Source of the DNA: Bacilli bacterium
Lineage (GTDB): Bacteria > Bacillota_I > Bacilli_A > RFN20 > CAG-826
Length of the DNA: 64,000 nucleotides
Direction of reading: 5' to 3'
Assembly (NCBI GenBank): GCA_024408335.1
Contig: JAKSVB010000001.1
Coordinates: 62,001-126,000, forward strand
Part shown: positions 1-7,616 of the stretch, piece by piece
Position numbering within the stretch: position 1 is the first letter of the stretch
How the letters are laid out: every line of letters starts with the position of its first letter
Position numbers and translations under genes: made by a program
The notes under the pieces: model-generated
The model's database searches: none
Seen by the model: the letters and a program-made list of their open reading frames with translations, nothing else
Told to the model about the DNA's origin: nothing

Positions 1-217
1 TTGAATTGATGTCAGCTTCTTTGATGCAAACATCATAGATGGTTAATGGGAGGGCCGAATAATCTAAGCCTAAGCCACGGGTTGAATTTCCTTGCGAATC
101 GAAATCAATCAAAAGAACCTTCTTGCCATAGCTTCCTAAAGCAGCGGAAAGGTTGATTGCGGTCGTGGTTTTTCCAACGCCGCCTTTTTGATTGGCAACA
201 CTAATGATTCTACCCAT
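1..217 (-). CDS. parA: ParA/Soj family chromosome-partitioning ATPase, N-terminal part (cut by window edge)
   Basis: Only the first 72 codons are in the window. The protein begins [10 protein letters not shown] and continues with the deviant Walker A motif KGGVGKTTT at residues 11-19, followed by the second conserved block [12 protein letters not shown] around residues 35-45. This is diagnostic of ParA/Soj/MinD-type ATPases; the QGN motif points to ParA/Soj rather than MinD. Members dimerise on ATP, bind DNA non-specifically and act with ParB in origin segregation. It lies downstream of rsmG and mnmG in the same orientation, the classical mnmG-rsmG-parA-parB order near the replication origin. 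The ATG at 217 has no ribosome binding site but a TAGAAT box six bases upstream, suggesting a leaderless message. Confidence 0.93.
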   Translation of the reverse strand, partial: MGRIISVANQKGGVGKTTTAINLSAALGSYGKKVLLIDFDSQGNSTRGLGLDYSALPLTIYDVCIKEADINS

Positions 218-223
218 GTCGTT

Positions 224-252
224 ATTCTATTCTAAAAACACAATTAACGCAA
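224..252 (-). promoter_or_regulatory. Candidate promoter of parA giving a leaderless transcript
   Basis: On the minus strand, TTGCGT (252-247) is followed by a 17-base spacer and TAGAAT (229-224). Exactly six bases, AACGAC, separate TAGAAT from the parA ATG, so transcription would start at or next to the A of the start codon. The -35 overlaps the rsmG terminator hairpin. Confidence 0.5.
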
Positions 253-260
253 AAGCGTTA
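233..260 (-). terminator. Candidate terminator of the suf-mnmG-rsmG operon
   Basis: Minus-strand hairpin TAACGC-TTTT-GCGTTA (260-245) followed by the T-rich tract ATTGTGTTTTT. The rsmG stop codon is the first three bases of the hairpin. The stem is short, so read-through into parA is possible. Confidence 0.5.
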
Positions 261-953
261 GAGAGGCTTTTTTTGTATTTCACCCCATGAACGTGGGTAT
301 TTTTTCTCGGTCTTTTTATCTTTTTTGAAGATGATGTTGTAACGTTTGGACTCTTCGTTTGGAAGAATTGATTCTTCGATCTTAAGAACTCTAAGGGAAA
401 GGCGTTCGATTGCTTTCTTTGAGGCAGCGAGTTCCTCATTTGCCTTTGCGCCTTTCATAGCGATCATTAAGCCCTTCTCTTTAACAAGAGGGACGCAGAC
501 TTCGAGAAGGATGTTTAAAGGTGCGACCGCTCTAGCGGTAACGATATCGAAGTGCTCACGGCTATTAAGGTCTTCGCCACGTGAATTAACAACAAAGACG
601 TTTGTAAGGCTAAGTTTGTCAGCGACTTCTCTAAGGAACGTGCATTTTTTGCCCGTTGCATCTACTAAGGTAACGACGCATTTTGGGTAAGCGATTGCCC
701 AAACCATACCAGGGAAGCCTGCTCCGGTTCCTAAATCGCAGATAAGTTTGTCGTCAAGGAGATCGTGGTTTGTTGGGATGAGACAGTCATAAAAATGCTT
801 CTCAACAATCTCTGGCTCTTCGGTAATGGCGGTGAGATTGATCTTCTCATTCCATTCCTTGAGGAGAGCGGCATACATCTTAAAACGCTCAATGGTTTTT
901 TCGTTAAGCGTAACTCGGTCTGCAAGGAGACCTACCATCTCTTCATATGTCAT
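258..953 (-). CDS. rsmG: 16S rRNA (guanine-N7)-methyltransferase RsmG (GidB)
   Basis: 231 residues, the usual size for RsmG, which methylates N7 of the conserved guanine at position 527 (E. coli numbering) of 16S rRNA using S-adenosylmethionine. Visible features are the GidB-type N-terminal helices with NLTAI at residues 39-43, the SAM-binding DLGTGAGFPG at 73-82, and an acidic residue at the end of the next strand (LVDATGKK). An open frame continues upstream to 1094 but that part lies inside mnmG. The ATG at 953 overlaps the mnmG stop as ATGA, which implies translational coupling and fixes the start. Loss of this enzyme gives low-level streptomycin resistance in other bacteria (family knowledge). 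The identification is secure. Confidence 0.95.
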   Translation of the reverse strand: MTYEEMVGLLADRVTLNEKTIERFKMYAALLKEWNEKINLTAITEEPEIVEKHFYDCLIPTNHDLLDDKLICDLGTGAGFPGMVWAIAYPKCVVTLVDATGKKCTFLREVADKLSLTNVFVVNSRGEDLNSREHFDIVTARAVAPLNILLEVCVPLVKEKGLMIAMKGAKANEELAASKKAIERLSLRVLKIEESILPNEESKRYNIIFKKDKKTEKKYPRSWGEIQKKPL

Positions 954-2824
954 ATGAGACCTCTCTTCTTCATTGTCAAAATGATAATCGAAATATCGGC
1001 TGGATTGACACCTGGAATTCTTGAAGCTTGTCCAATTGTTGCAGGATTGACCTTTTGAAGTTTCTCTCTTGCTTCTAAGCGGAGACCTTCCCAAGTCGAA
1101 TAATCGGTTCCAGCAGGCATCTTAATGTTTTCTAATTTGTTATTGCTCTTGGCGTCTTTGAGCTCTTGAGCAATGTATCCTTCATACTTAACTTTGGTTT
1201 CAAGAGAGAGGATTGTTGCCTCATCAAAGTCCAAAAACCCTTGCATTTCAGGCATAAATGACATGATTTCGCGAAGATGAAGGCCTGGACGTTTGAGAAG
1301 TTCGTAGCCTCTATGTCCAACTTCGGTATCTGTAAATCCGTTGGCGATAAGGTAAGATTTAAGACCTTCTTTGTCGCTTACGACTGTGTTTCTAAGAATC
1401 TCGATTGCCTCTTCGATTCTCTTCACCTTAGTGCGGTATTTCTCTATACGTTCTTCGGTGGCTAAACCGATTTCGTATCCTTTTTCAGTTAATCTCTCGT
1501 CAGCGTTATCGTGGCGGAGAAGGAGGCGGTATTCTGCTCTAGAAGACATAAGTCTGTATGGCTCATCGACACCTTTAGTTGTGAGGTCGTCGATCATGAC
1601 GCCAATATAAGCTTCATCTCTTCCAAGGATGAAAGGTTCTTGTCCTCTAATGGCTCTTACGGCGTTAATGCCTGCCATCAAACCTAAGCCTGCAGCCTCT
1701 TCATAACCTGAAGTGCCGCAGATTTGTCCTGCGATAAATAAACCATCGTATTTGTTGATCTTTAAAGTTGAGTCAAATTGGAACGAGGCAATTGCATCGT
1801 ACTCGATTTGATAGGCGTATTTGAGAATTTCAGCGTTCTCTAAGCCAGGAAGAGAATGAACAAGCTTCTCTTGGATATCATGAGGCATGCCAGTGCTGAA
1901 ACCTTGGAGATAAATTGATTCTCCATCTTCGTATTCTGGCTCTAAGAAAAGTTGGTGACGTTCTTTGTCTGCAAAACGAACAATCTTTGATTCGATTGAA
2001 GGACAGTAGCGTGGACCAATACCTGTGATGACTCCATTGAAGACTGCTGACTCATCTAAATTCGCTTTGATGATGTCAATCGTCTCTTGTGAGGTATAGA
2101 TGAGATAGCAAGGAAGTTGCTTCTCAAGAGGAGTGAATTCGGTTGTGAGGTATGAGAAGGCTAATTCGCCATCCATGCCAGGTTGGATTGAAGCGTTTGA
2201 GAAATCAATTGAACTCCTCTTAATGCGTGGAGGGGTTCCGGTCTTAAGTCTAAAGATCTCGATACCCATCTTTCTAAGACATCCAGAAAGGCCATGTGAA
2301 GCTTCTTCGCCATCAGGACCTTCTTCCTTAACGGTTCGGCCAGAGATGATAGTGCTTTCCATGTAGGTGCCAGTAGTAAGAATAACGGCTTTTGCCTCTA
2401 TTCTTTCACCATCTTTCGTGACAACACCGTAAACTTTGGAGTCGTCATAAAGGAGCTCTGTGATTTGGCATTCTTTGATTGTGAGGTTTGGCATTTCCTC
2501 AAGAACGCTTTGAACGTGAGCTGGATATCCAGCCTTGTCGACTTGAGCTCTAAGGCATTGGACGCCAGGACCTTTGCCGGTATTAAGCATTTTGATTTGA
2601 ATTGGTCTATGGTCAGCAAATTGTCCCATCATGCCGCCAAGCGCATCGATTTCTCTAACAACGATGCCTTTAGCGCTTCCGCCGATATGTGGATTGCATG
2701 GGGTGTTTGCGATCATTTTTTTGTTGAGGGAACACAAAAGAGTACGCATTCCAAGATGTGCACTAGCTGCTGCAGCTTCTACTCCTGCGTGTCCTCCACC
2801 AACGACAATTACATCAAAATCCAT
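950..2824 (-). CDS. mnmG: tRNA uridine-5-carboxymethylaminomethyl modification enzyme MnmG (GidA)
   Basis: 624 residues, matching full-length MnmG, the FAD enzyme that with MnmE modifies U34 of tRNAs reading split codon boxes. The FAD-binding GGGHAG is at residues 9-14, the family block NPHIGGSAKG at 44-53, the conserved Cys block GPRYCPSIESK near residue 275, and LQGFSTGMP near 340; the C-terminal helical domain is complete. It follows sufB by nine bases, so it is probably co-transcribed with the suf genes, and overlaps rsmG by four bases. Joining Fe-S assembly genes directly to mnmG-rsmG-parA is a less usual arrangement. No partner mnmE is seen here. Confidence 0.97.
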   Translation of the reverse strand: MDFDVIVVGGGHAGVEAAAASAHLGMRTLLCSLNKKMIANTPCNPHIGGSAKGIVVREIDALGGMMGQFADHRPIQIKMLNTGKGPGVQCLRAQVDKAGYPAHVQSVLEEMPNLTIKECQITELLYDDSKVYGVVTKDGERIEAKAVILTTGTYMESTIISGRTVKEEGPDGEEASHGLSGCLRKMGIEIFRLKTGTPPRIKRSSIDFSNASIQPGMDGELAFSYLTTEFTPLEKQLPCYLIYTSQETIDIIKANLDESAVFNGVITGIGPRYCPSIESKIVRFADKERHQLFLEPEYEDGESIYLQGFSTGMPHDIQEKLVHSLPGLENAEILKYAYQIEYDAIASFQFDSTLKINKYDGLFIAGQICGTSGYEEAAGLGLMAGINAVRAIRGQEPFILGRDEAYIGVMIDDLTTKGVDEPYRLMSSRAEYRLLLRHDNADERLTEKGYEIGLATEERIEKYRTKVKRIEEAIEILRNTVVSDKEGLKSYLIANGFTDTEVGHRGYELLKRPGLHLREIMSFMPEMQGFLDFDEATILSLETKVKYEGYIAQELKDAKSNNKLENIKMPAGTDYSTWEGLRLEAREKLQKVNPATIGQASRIPGVNPADISIIILTMKKRGLI

Positions 2825-2833
2825 AACAAATCC

Positions 2834-4231
2834 CTAACCAACTGAGTCAGACATATCTAATTTGATGAGTCTGTTAAGCTCGATTGCGTATTCCATTGGA
2901 AGTTCTTTTGAGAATGGTTCAATGAATCCCATGACGATCATGTTTGTTGCGTCTTCTTCGTTTAAGCCACGGCTCATGAGATAGAAAAGTTGTTCCTCAT
3001 TGATCTTTGAAACGGTTGCTTCATGTTCAATATATGAGGATGAGTTTTGAATCTCGTTCTTTGGATATGTGTCAGAACGTGACTCTCCATCAAGGATGAG
3101 AGTGTCACATTCAACGTGTGAATGAGCGTTTTCTGCACCAGGCATCATACGAACGGTGCCACGATAGTTAGCAACGCCACCATGTGAGCAGATAGATTTA
3201 GAAATAATGGTTGAAGAGGTGTTCTTGCCATAGTGAATCATTCTTGCACCGTTATCTTGGAATTGGTTCTTGCCACCGACAGCGATTGAAATGACCGTTC
3301 CTTTTGCGCCATCGCCTTTAAGGATACAGGCAGGATATTTCATATTACGGAGGGATCCGATGTTTCCATCAACCCATTCCATAAGTCCATCTTCTTCAAC
3401 AAGGGCACGTTGTGTAACTAAGTTAACGATGTTGTTTGACCAGTTTTGGACTGTTGTGTAACGGCATCTAGCGCCTTTAAGGACGATGATTTCAACAACT
3501 GCAGCGTGGAGAGATTCCTTGCTGTAAATTGGTGCTGTACAACCTTCAACATAGTTGATTGAGCTGCCTTCATCACAGATGATCAAGCTTCTTTCAAATT
3601 GTCCGCTCTTTTCATTGTTGATGCGGAAGTATGATTGAAGAGGCTTATCGAGTTTGACGCCTTTTGGAACGTAAATGAAAGATCCGCCACTCCAAACAGC
3701 GCCATTAAGAGCGGCGAATTTGTTATCGTTAAGTGGAACGACCGTTCCGAAATACTTCTTAAATAATTCTGGGTAGAGCTTAAGGCCCATGTCGGTTGAA
3801 AGGAAAATGACGCCTTTCTTTTCCGCTTCTTCAAGCATGTTGTGGTAAACGACTTCCGATTCGAATTGAGTTGTAGCGCCACTAAGATACTTTTGTTCAG
3901 CTTCTGGAATACCAAGCTTGTCGAATGTGTTTTTAACAGCTTCTGGAACTTGGTCCCATGAAGTTGCTTCTTGGTTTGAAACACGAGTGTAGTAATTGTA
4001 TGAATCAAATTCCAAGAATTTGAGATCTGGTCCATAGTTAGGGAGAGGGAATGCTTCGAATGTCTTAAGAGCCTTAAGTCTATATTCAAGCATCCATTCT
4101 GGTTCTTCTTTGATTTTAGAGATTGCTCTAACGACGTCTTCATTAAGGCCTTTACCAGTTGAAAAGACCGTCTTAGCGTCGGTTTTAAAATCGTATTTAT
4201 AAGTCTCGTCAAGGAACTTTGTATCTGCCAT
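2834..4231 (-). CDS. sufB: Fe-S cluster assembly scaffold protein SufB
   Basis: 465 residues, typical for SufB, the main scaffold of the cytoplasmic SufBCD complex on which clusters are built from SufS/SufU-derived sulfur. The beta-helix core (residues about 130-420) and the C-terminal part with the conserved stretch [18 protein letters not shown] and the [10 protein letters not shown]-like [11 protein letters not shown] match the family. It ends in a short acidic tail. It sits five bases after sufU and nine before mnmG. SufB and SufD are related; this protein is the longer one and carries SufB-specific N-terminal sequence, so the assignment is firm. Confidence 0.96.
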   Translation of the reverse strand: MADTKFLDETYKYDFKTDAKTVFSTGKGLNEDVVRAISKIKEEPEWMLEYRLKALKTFEAFPLPNYGPDLKFLEFDSYNYYTRVSNQEATSWDQVPEAVKNTFDKLGIPEAEQKYLSGATTQFESEVVYHNMLEEAEKKGVIFLSTDMGLKLYPELFKKYFGTVVPLNDNKFAALNGAVWSGGSFIYVPKGVKLDKPLQSYFRINNEKSGQFERSLIICDEGSSINYVEGCTAPIYSKESLHAAVVEIIVLKGARCRYTTVQNWSNNIVNLVTQRALVEEDGLMEWVDGNIGSLRNMKYPACILKGDGAKGTVISIAVGGKNQFQDNGARMIHYGKNTSSTIISKSICSHGGVANYRGTVRMMPGAENAHSHVECDTLILDGESRSDTYPKNEIQNSSSYIEHEATVSKINEEQLFYLMSRGLNEEDATNMIVMGFIEPFSKELPMEYAIELNRLIKLDMSDSVG

Positions 4232-4235
4232 CGTC

Positions 4236-4682
4236 TTATCCTTCCTCTTCTTCGGTAAGAAGGTCTTTCATAGCTGTCCAACCCATGGTTGCACAGTGAA
4301 TTCTTGAAGCTTGTTTGCTTGTGTTCATGAAAACGATGGCCTCATCGAGGACGCTGTCATCATATTCTTGTTCGTCAAGCATCTTGAGGTATTGTTCGAT
4401 CATGTATAAAGCGTCTTTGTGGCTCTTACCGATTGCTTGGTCACAAACAATGTCGGTTGAAGCTGTACTAATTGTGCAAGCAACACCTTCCCACATAGCG
4501 TCGATGACTTTGTCATCCTCGACTTTGAGGAAGACATCAATATCGTCAATACAGTTTTCAGCGCTGGAGTGAAGTTTTTTGTAATCTTGACCAGCTGGAA
4601 CGCCTTTGTGACGAGGGTTTGAATAGTGGTCCATGATGATTTCACGCATCATCTGAGGTGTGATTTCAAATGAAATAGGCAT
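4236..4682 (-). CDS. sufU: Zinc-dependent sulfurtransferase SufU
   Basis: 148 residues. Bacillus-type SufU accepts persulfide sulfur from SufS through a zinc site and passes it on. The expected zinc ligands are visible: Cys44 and Asp46 (ENCIDD), Cys69 (GVACT) and Cys130 (IHCATMGW), at the same spacing as Cys41/Asp43/Cys66/Cys128 of B. subtilis SufU. The presence of SufU instead of SufE is typical of Gram-positive SUF operons. The gene overlaps the end of sufS by 17 bases and precedes sufB, so it is translated as part of the operon. Confidence 0.95.
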   Translation of the reverse strand: MPISFEITPQMMREIIMDHYSNPRHKGVPAGQDYKKLHSSAENCIDDIDVFLKVEDDKVIDAMWEGVACTISTASTDIVCDQAIGKSHKDALYMIEQYLKMLDEQEYDDSVLDEAIVFMNTSKQASRIHCATMGWTAMKDLLTEEEEG

Positions 4683-5901
4683 TTAAGAACTCCTCCTTTG
4701 CATGTTTGGCTGCTTCAACTAAAGCATCAACATCTTCTTTGGTTGTATAGAAATAGAAACTAGCACGTACGGTTGCAGGTGTTTTAAGGAAACCGTTAAG
4801 GATCTTTGCGCAGTGATTGCCACTTCTGCAAGCGATACCTTGGCTATTGAGATATGTAGCGGCATCTTGGGCAAAAACATCTTTGATGTTAAATGCAACA
4901 ATTCCTGCTTCTGACGATGCGTTATAGATATCGACCATTCCGGTTTCTAAGAGCTTTTTAACGGCGTATTCCTTTAATTCTCTTTCGTGAGCTTGAATAT
5001 TCTCAAAGCCAACGTTCATGACGTATTTGACAGCAGCATCAAGGCCAACGATTCCTTCAAGGTTGAGGGTACCTGCTTCAAACTTAACTGGTGCTTCAAG
5101 ATATTGGACTTCTCCGCACATATTGAACTTTGCGTTCATTCCGCCACCAGTCATGAAAGGGTCGGTTTTTTGGAGAAGATCGTATTTGCCAAACAAAACG
5201 CCTGTTCCAGTTGGGCCGCACATTTTGTGTCCGCTCATAGAGAGGAAATCGCAATCGAGATCTTTGACATCAACTTTCATGTGTGGAACTGATTGAGCTC
5301 CGTCAACGACGATTAATGCGCCGAATTTATGAGCGATTGCGGCAAGCTCCTTTATTGGAGCAAGGAATCCAAGAACATTGGAAACCTGTGCAACAGCGAC
5401 AATTTTTGTCTTATTAGATATAACGTTCTCAAGGTTTTCGGTTGTAAGTCTTCCTTCTTCGGTAAGAGGGATGAACTTGACGATAGCGCCTGTCATCTCG
5501 GCGACTTTGTACCAAGGAAGTACGTTTGATGCGTGTTCTGCTTCAGTAAGAAGAATCTCATCGCCTTCTTTTAGATATTTTGCCGCATAGCCAAAGGCTA
5601 CGAGGTTAATTGACATTGTGGTTCCTGATGTGAAAACAATCTCTTCGGTTTCAGCGTTAAGAAGAGAAGCCATGGTCTTTCTTGCAGCAAGGACTTTCAT
5701 ATCCATGTCATAGCAAAGATCATAATCTCCACGATGTGAATTCGAAGTCGAATGAGTGTAGTAATCCGTGACGGCTTCAAGGACGCAATCAGGCTTGAAT
5801 GTCGTCGATGCATTGTCTAACCAAACGAGTGGTTTCTTTTGCATCTCGATGCCATTACGAAGCATTGGGAAGTCGTTTCTAATAAGCTTTTCGTCGAGCA
5901 T
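4666..5901 (-). CDS. sufS: Cysteine desulfurase SufS
   Basis: 411 residues, a class II cysteine desulfurase that uses pyridoxal phosphate to release sulfur from cysteine as a protein persulfide. The PLP-binding lysine is Lys226 in SGHKMCGPTGTG. The catalytic cysteine is Cys364 in RSGNHCAK, the position known for SufS proteins. The motif SNVLG (about residues 174-178) and the conserved His in AEHASN also fit. It starts one base after the stop of sufD and overlaps sufU, fully in keeping with a SUF operon. Confidence 0.96.
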   Translation of the reverse strand: MLDEKLIRNDFPMLRNGIEMQKKPLVWLDNASTTFKPDCVLEAVTDYYTHSTSNSHRGDYDLCYDMDMKVLAARKTMASLLNAETEEIVFTSGTTMSINLVAFGYAAKYLKEGDEILLTEAEHASNVLPWYKVAEMTGAIVKFIPLTEEGRLTTENLENVISNKTKIVAVAQVSNVLGFLAPIKELAAIAHKFGALIVVDGAQSVPHMKVDVKDLDCDFLSMSGHKMCGPTGTGVLFGKYDLLQKTDPFMTGGGMNAKFNMCGEVQYLEAPVKFEAGTLNLEGIVGLDAAVKYVMNVGFENIQAHERELKEYAVKKLLETGMVDIYNASSEAGIVAFNIKDVFAQDAATYLNSQGIACRSGNHCAKILNGFLKTPATVRASFYFYTTKEDVDALVEAAKHAKEEFLNAYFI

Positions 5902-6591
5902 TTAGAAACCTCCTTCAATGACTGAATCAATGCGATTTTTCACATTTTCATCGGCAAATCCCGCCTCAATTGGCTTTAAGTATCCTAATGCAATGAGTCT
6001 TTTTGCGTCTTCTAAAGAAACGCCTCTTGATTGGAGATAATACAAGTGTTGCTCGTTAAGACGGCCTACGATTGCTGCGTGTGATGCTGAAACATCGTTG
6101 TCGTCAATAACTAAAGATGGTGATGCAACGCCATCGCTATTTGGATCGAAAACGATGACTTTTGCGATTTGTTTTGTGATGGTTTTGATAGCACCTTTTT
6201 CAATTGTGCTTGTACCTTTGAAAATCATTCTGCTCTCATCACGGGTAATGCCATAGTTTGCCATGGTGGCATTGGTGTGAGGCGCCATATGTCTAACTGA
6301 AGTGACGAATTCTTTTTTCGAGTCTTTGGTGCTCATTGATGAAAGGTGCCAATTGCATTCGGCTCCTTCTTCGAGAAGATCGACATCGATGTTGAACTTG
6401 CCACCAGTGGTTGAGAAATCAGCCATATACGCTTCAAAAAGAGCGTCTCTATGAACCTTGACGTTGATTTTGGTCTTCTTGAATTCTTCAAAAGTTGCGA
6501 TGTTGAGTCTTAAAACATCACCTTCGAATACTTCATATTCAAGAGTCTCAGGTAAGTTATCGATATAAAGAACTCTATTTTCCTTTTGCAT
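5902..6591 (-). CDS. sufD: Fe-S cluster assembly protein SufD (short form)
   Basis: 229 residues if it starts at the ATG at 6591 (MQKENRVLY). A longer reading to 6636 runs deeper into sufC and is less likely. The C-terminal half has the SufB/SufD signature, for example GTSTIEKGA, HAAIVGRLNEQHLYYLQSRGV and the final DAKRLIALGYLKP. SufD pairs with SufB and SufC in the scaffold complex and is needed for iron acquisition. It is much shorter than the 400-430 residues of most SufD proteins and seems to keep mainly the beta-helix end and C-terminal domain. The start overlaps the last 17 bases of sufC. Confidence 0.88.
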   Translation of the reverse strand: MQKENRVLYIDNLPETLEYEVFEGDVLRLNIATFEEFKKTKINVKVHRDALFEAYMADFSTTGGKFNIDVDLLEEGAECNWHLSSMSTKDSKKEFVTSVRHMAPHTNATMANYGITRDESRMIFKGTSTIEKGAIKTITKQIAKVIVFDPNSDGVASPSLVIDDNDVSASHAAIVGRLNEQHLYYLQSRGVSLEDAKRLIALGYLKPIEAGFADENVKNRIDSVIEGGF

Positions 6592-7414
6592 TTGCTTCAC
6601 TCGCTTCTTTTGTTGCACAAACGCCAATCGAAACATTATTCATTGAGGCGTTGATTTCTTTTTTGACTTCAATACCGAGTTCTCTCTCGATCCATTCATA
6701 GCCTTCGGTATCGACTTTCTTGATTAATGAGGCATCGCCATCAACAACGATGCGACCATTGATTAAGATGACGGCTCTGGTTGGTTGAATTAAATCGAGG
6801 ATTCTGGCGTAGTGGGAAATAACCAAAAGGCCTGCTCCTCTTTCGTGTTCTTTCTTGAGGACTTCTGCGACAACGTTGATTGCATCAACGTCAAGACCAC
6901 TGTCGATTTCGTCGAGCATTCCAATCTTTGGTTGGAGAAGTCTCATTTGAAGAATTTCATTTCTCTTCTTTTCGCCACCTGAGAAGCCTTCGTTTAAGTT
7001 GCGGCTATTCATTTCGAAAGGAATGCCGACTTCTTTGTATGCCTTCTCGAGTAAACGATAGTATTCGAATAATGCCATTGGCTTTTCGCGGTGAGCGTTC
7101 ATGGCTGCTTTAAAGAAATCAGAGGAGTTGAGACCTGGGATTTCTGCAGGATATTGCATAGCTAAGAATAAGCCTAATTGGCTGCGCTTATCTGGTGAGA
7201 GCGAGGCAACGTCTTGGCCATCAAACTCAATTGATCCGCCGTCGATTGTGTATTTTGGATCGCCCATGATTGCAGCGAATAAGGTGCTCTTACCATGTCC
7301 ATTAGGACCAAGGAGAGCGACTGTTTCTCCCTCGTTGACGGTCAAATTGAGACCGCGGAGAATTGATGTTCCCTTAACAGAAACGTATAAATCTTTGATA
7401 ACTAGCTTTGCCAT
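6575..7414 (-). CDS. sufC: Fe-S cluster assembly ATPase SufC
   Basis: 279 residues. SufC is the ABC-type ATPase of the SufBCD complex. Walker A GPNGHGKST lies at residues 36-44, the signature FSGGEKKR near 145 and Walker B with catalytic glutamate in GMLDEIDSGLD near 165. The usual length is about 250 residues; here a tail of roughly 25 residues rich in Ala, Ser and Lys follows the conserved end. A strong ribosome binding site (TTTAGGAGGTTGCT before the ATG) marks it as the first gene of the suf operon, transcribed away from the lipoprotein pair at 7617. Confidence 0.95.
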   Translation of the reverse strand: MAKLVIKDLYVSVKGTSILRGLNLTVNEGETVALLGPNGHGKSTLFAAIMGDPKYTIDGGSIEFDGQDVASLSPDKRSQLGLFLAMQYPAEIPGLNSSDFFKAAMNAHREKPMALFEYYRLLEKAYKEVGIPFEMNSRNLNEGFSGGEKKRNEILQMRLLQPKIGMLDEIDSGLDVDAINVVAEVLKKEHERGAGLLVISHYARILDLIQPTRAVILINGRIVVDGDASLIKKVDTEGYEWIERELGIEVKKEINASMNNVSIGVCATKEASEANAKGK

Positions 7415-7546
7415 AGCAACCTCCTAAAAGGCGTGTTTATTCTAAAGCCCTTTGGTCGAAGTCGCAAACAATGAGACAAAAATCTTTAAAAAAGGCCTAT
7501 TTTTGGGCACAAATTACACTTAGTAGAAGAAAACTCAAAAATAGTG

Positions 7547-7575
7547 TTGCACCAATTCTCTATAGAGAATAGACT
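7547..7575 (+). promoter_or_regulatory. Candidate promoter of the lipoprotein pair, with a perfect palindrome in its spacer
   Basis: TTGCAC (7547-7552), 17 bases, then TAGACT (7570-7575). The spacer plus first -10 base contains ATTCTCTATAGAGAAT (7555-7570), a perfect 16-base palindrome. Its position between -35 and -10 is that of a repressor operator. The rest of the 202-base gap between sufC and the lipoprotein gene is AT-rich and presumably holds the suf promoter, which I could not place with confidence. Confidence 0.45.
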
Positions 7576-7616
7576 TATCTAGCATCGTTTGTGCAAGGAG
7601 GAACGAGTCCACACTT

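Noticed and set aside
258-1094. Longer reading of rsmG starting at 1094
   Set aside because: The extra 47 residues lie in another frame of mnmG; the ATG at 953 forms an ATGA overlap and the protein then has the normal family length.
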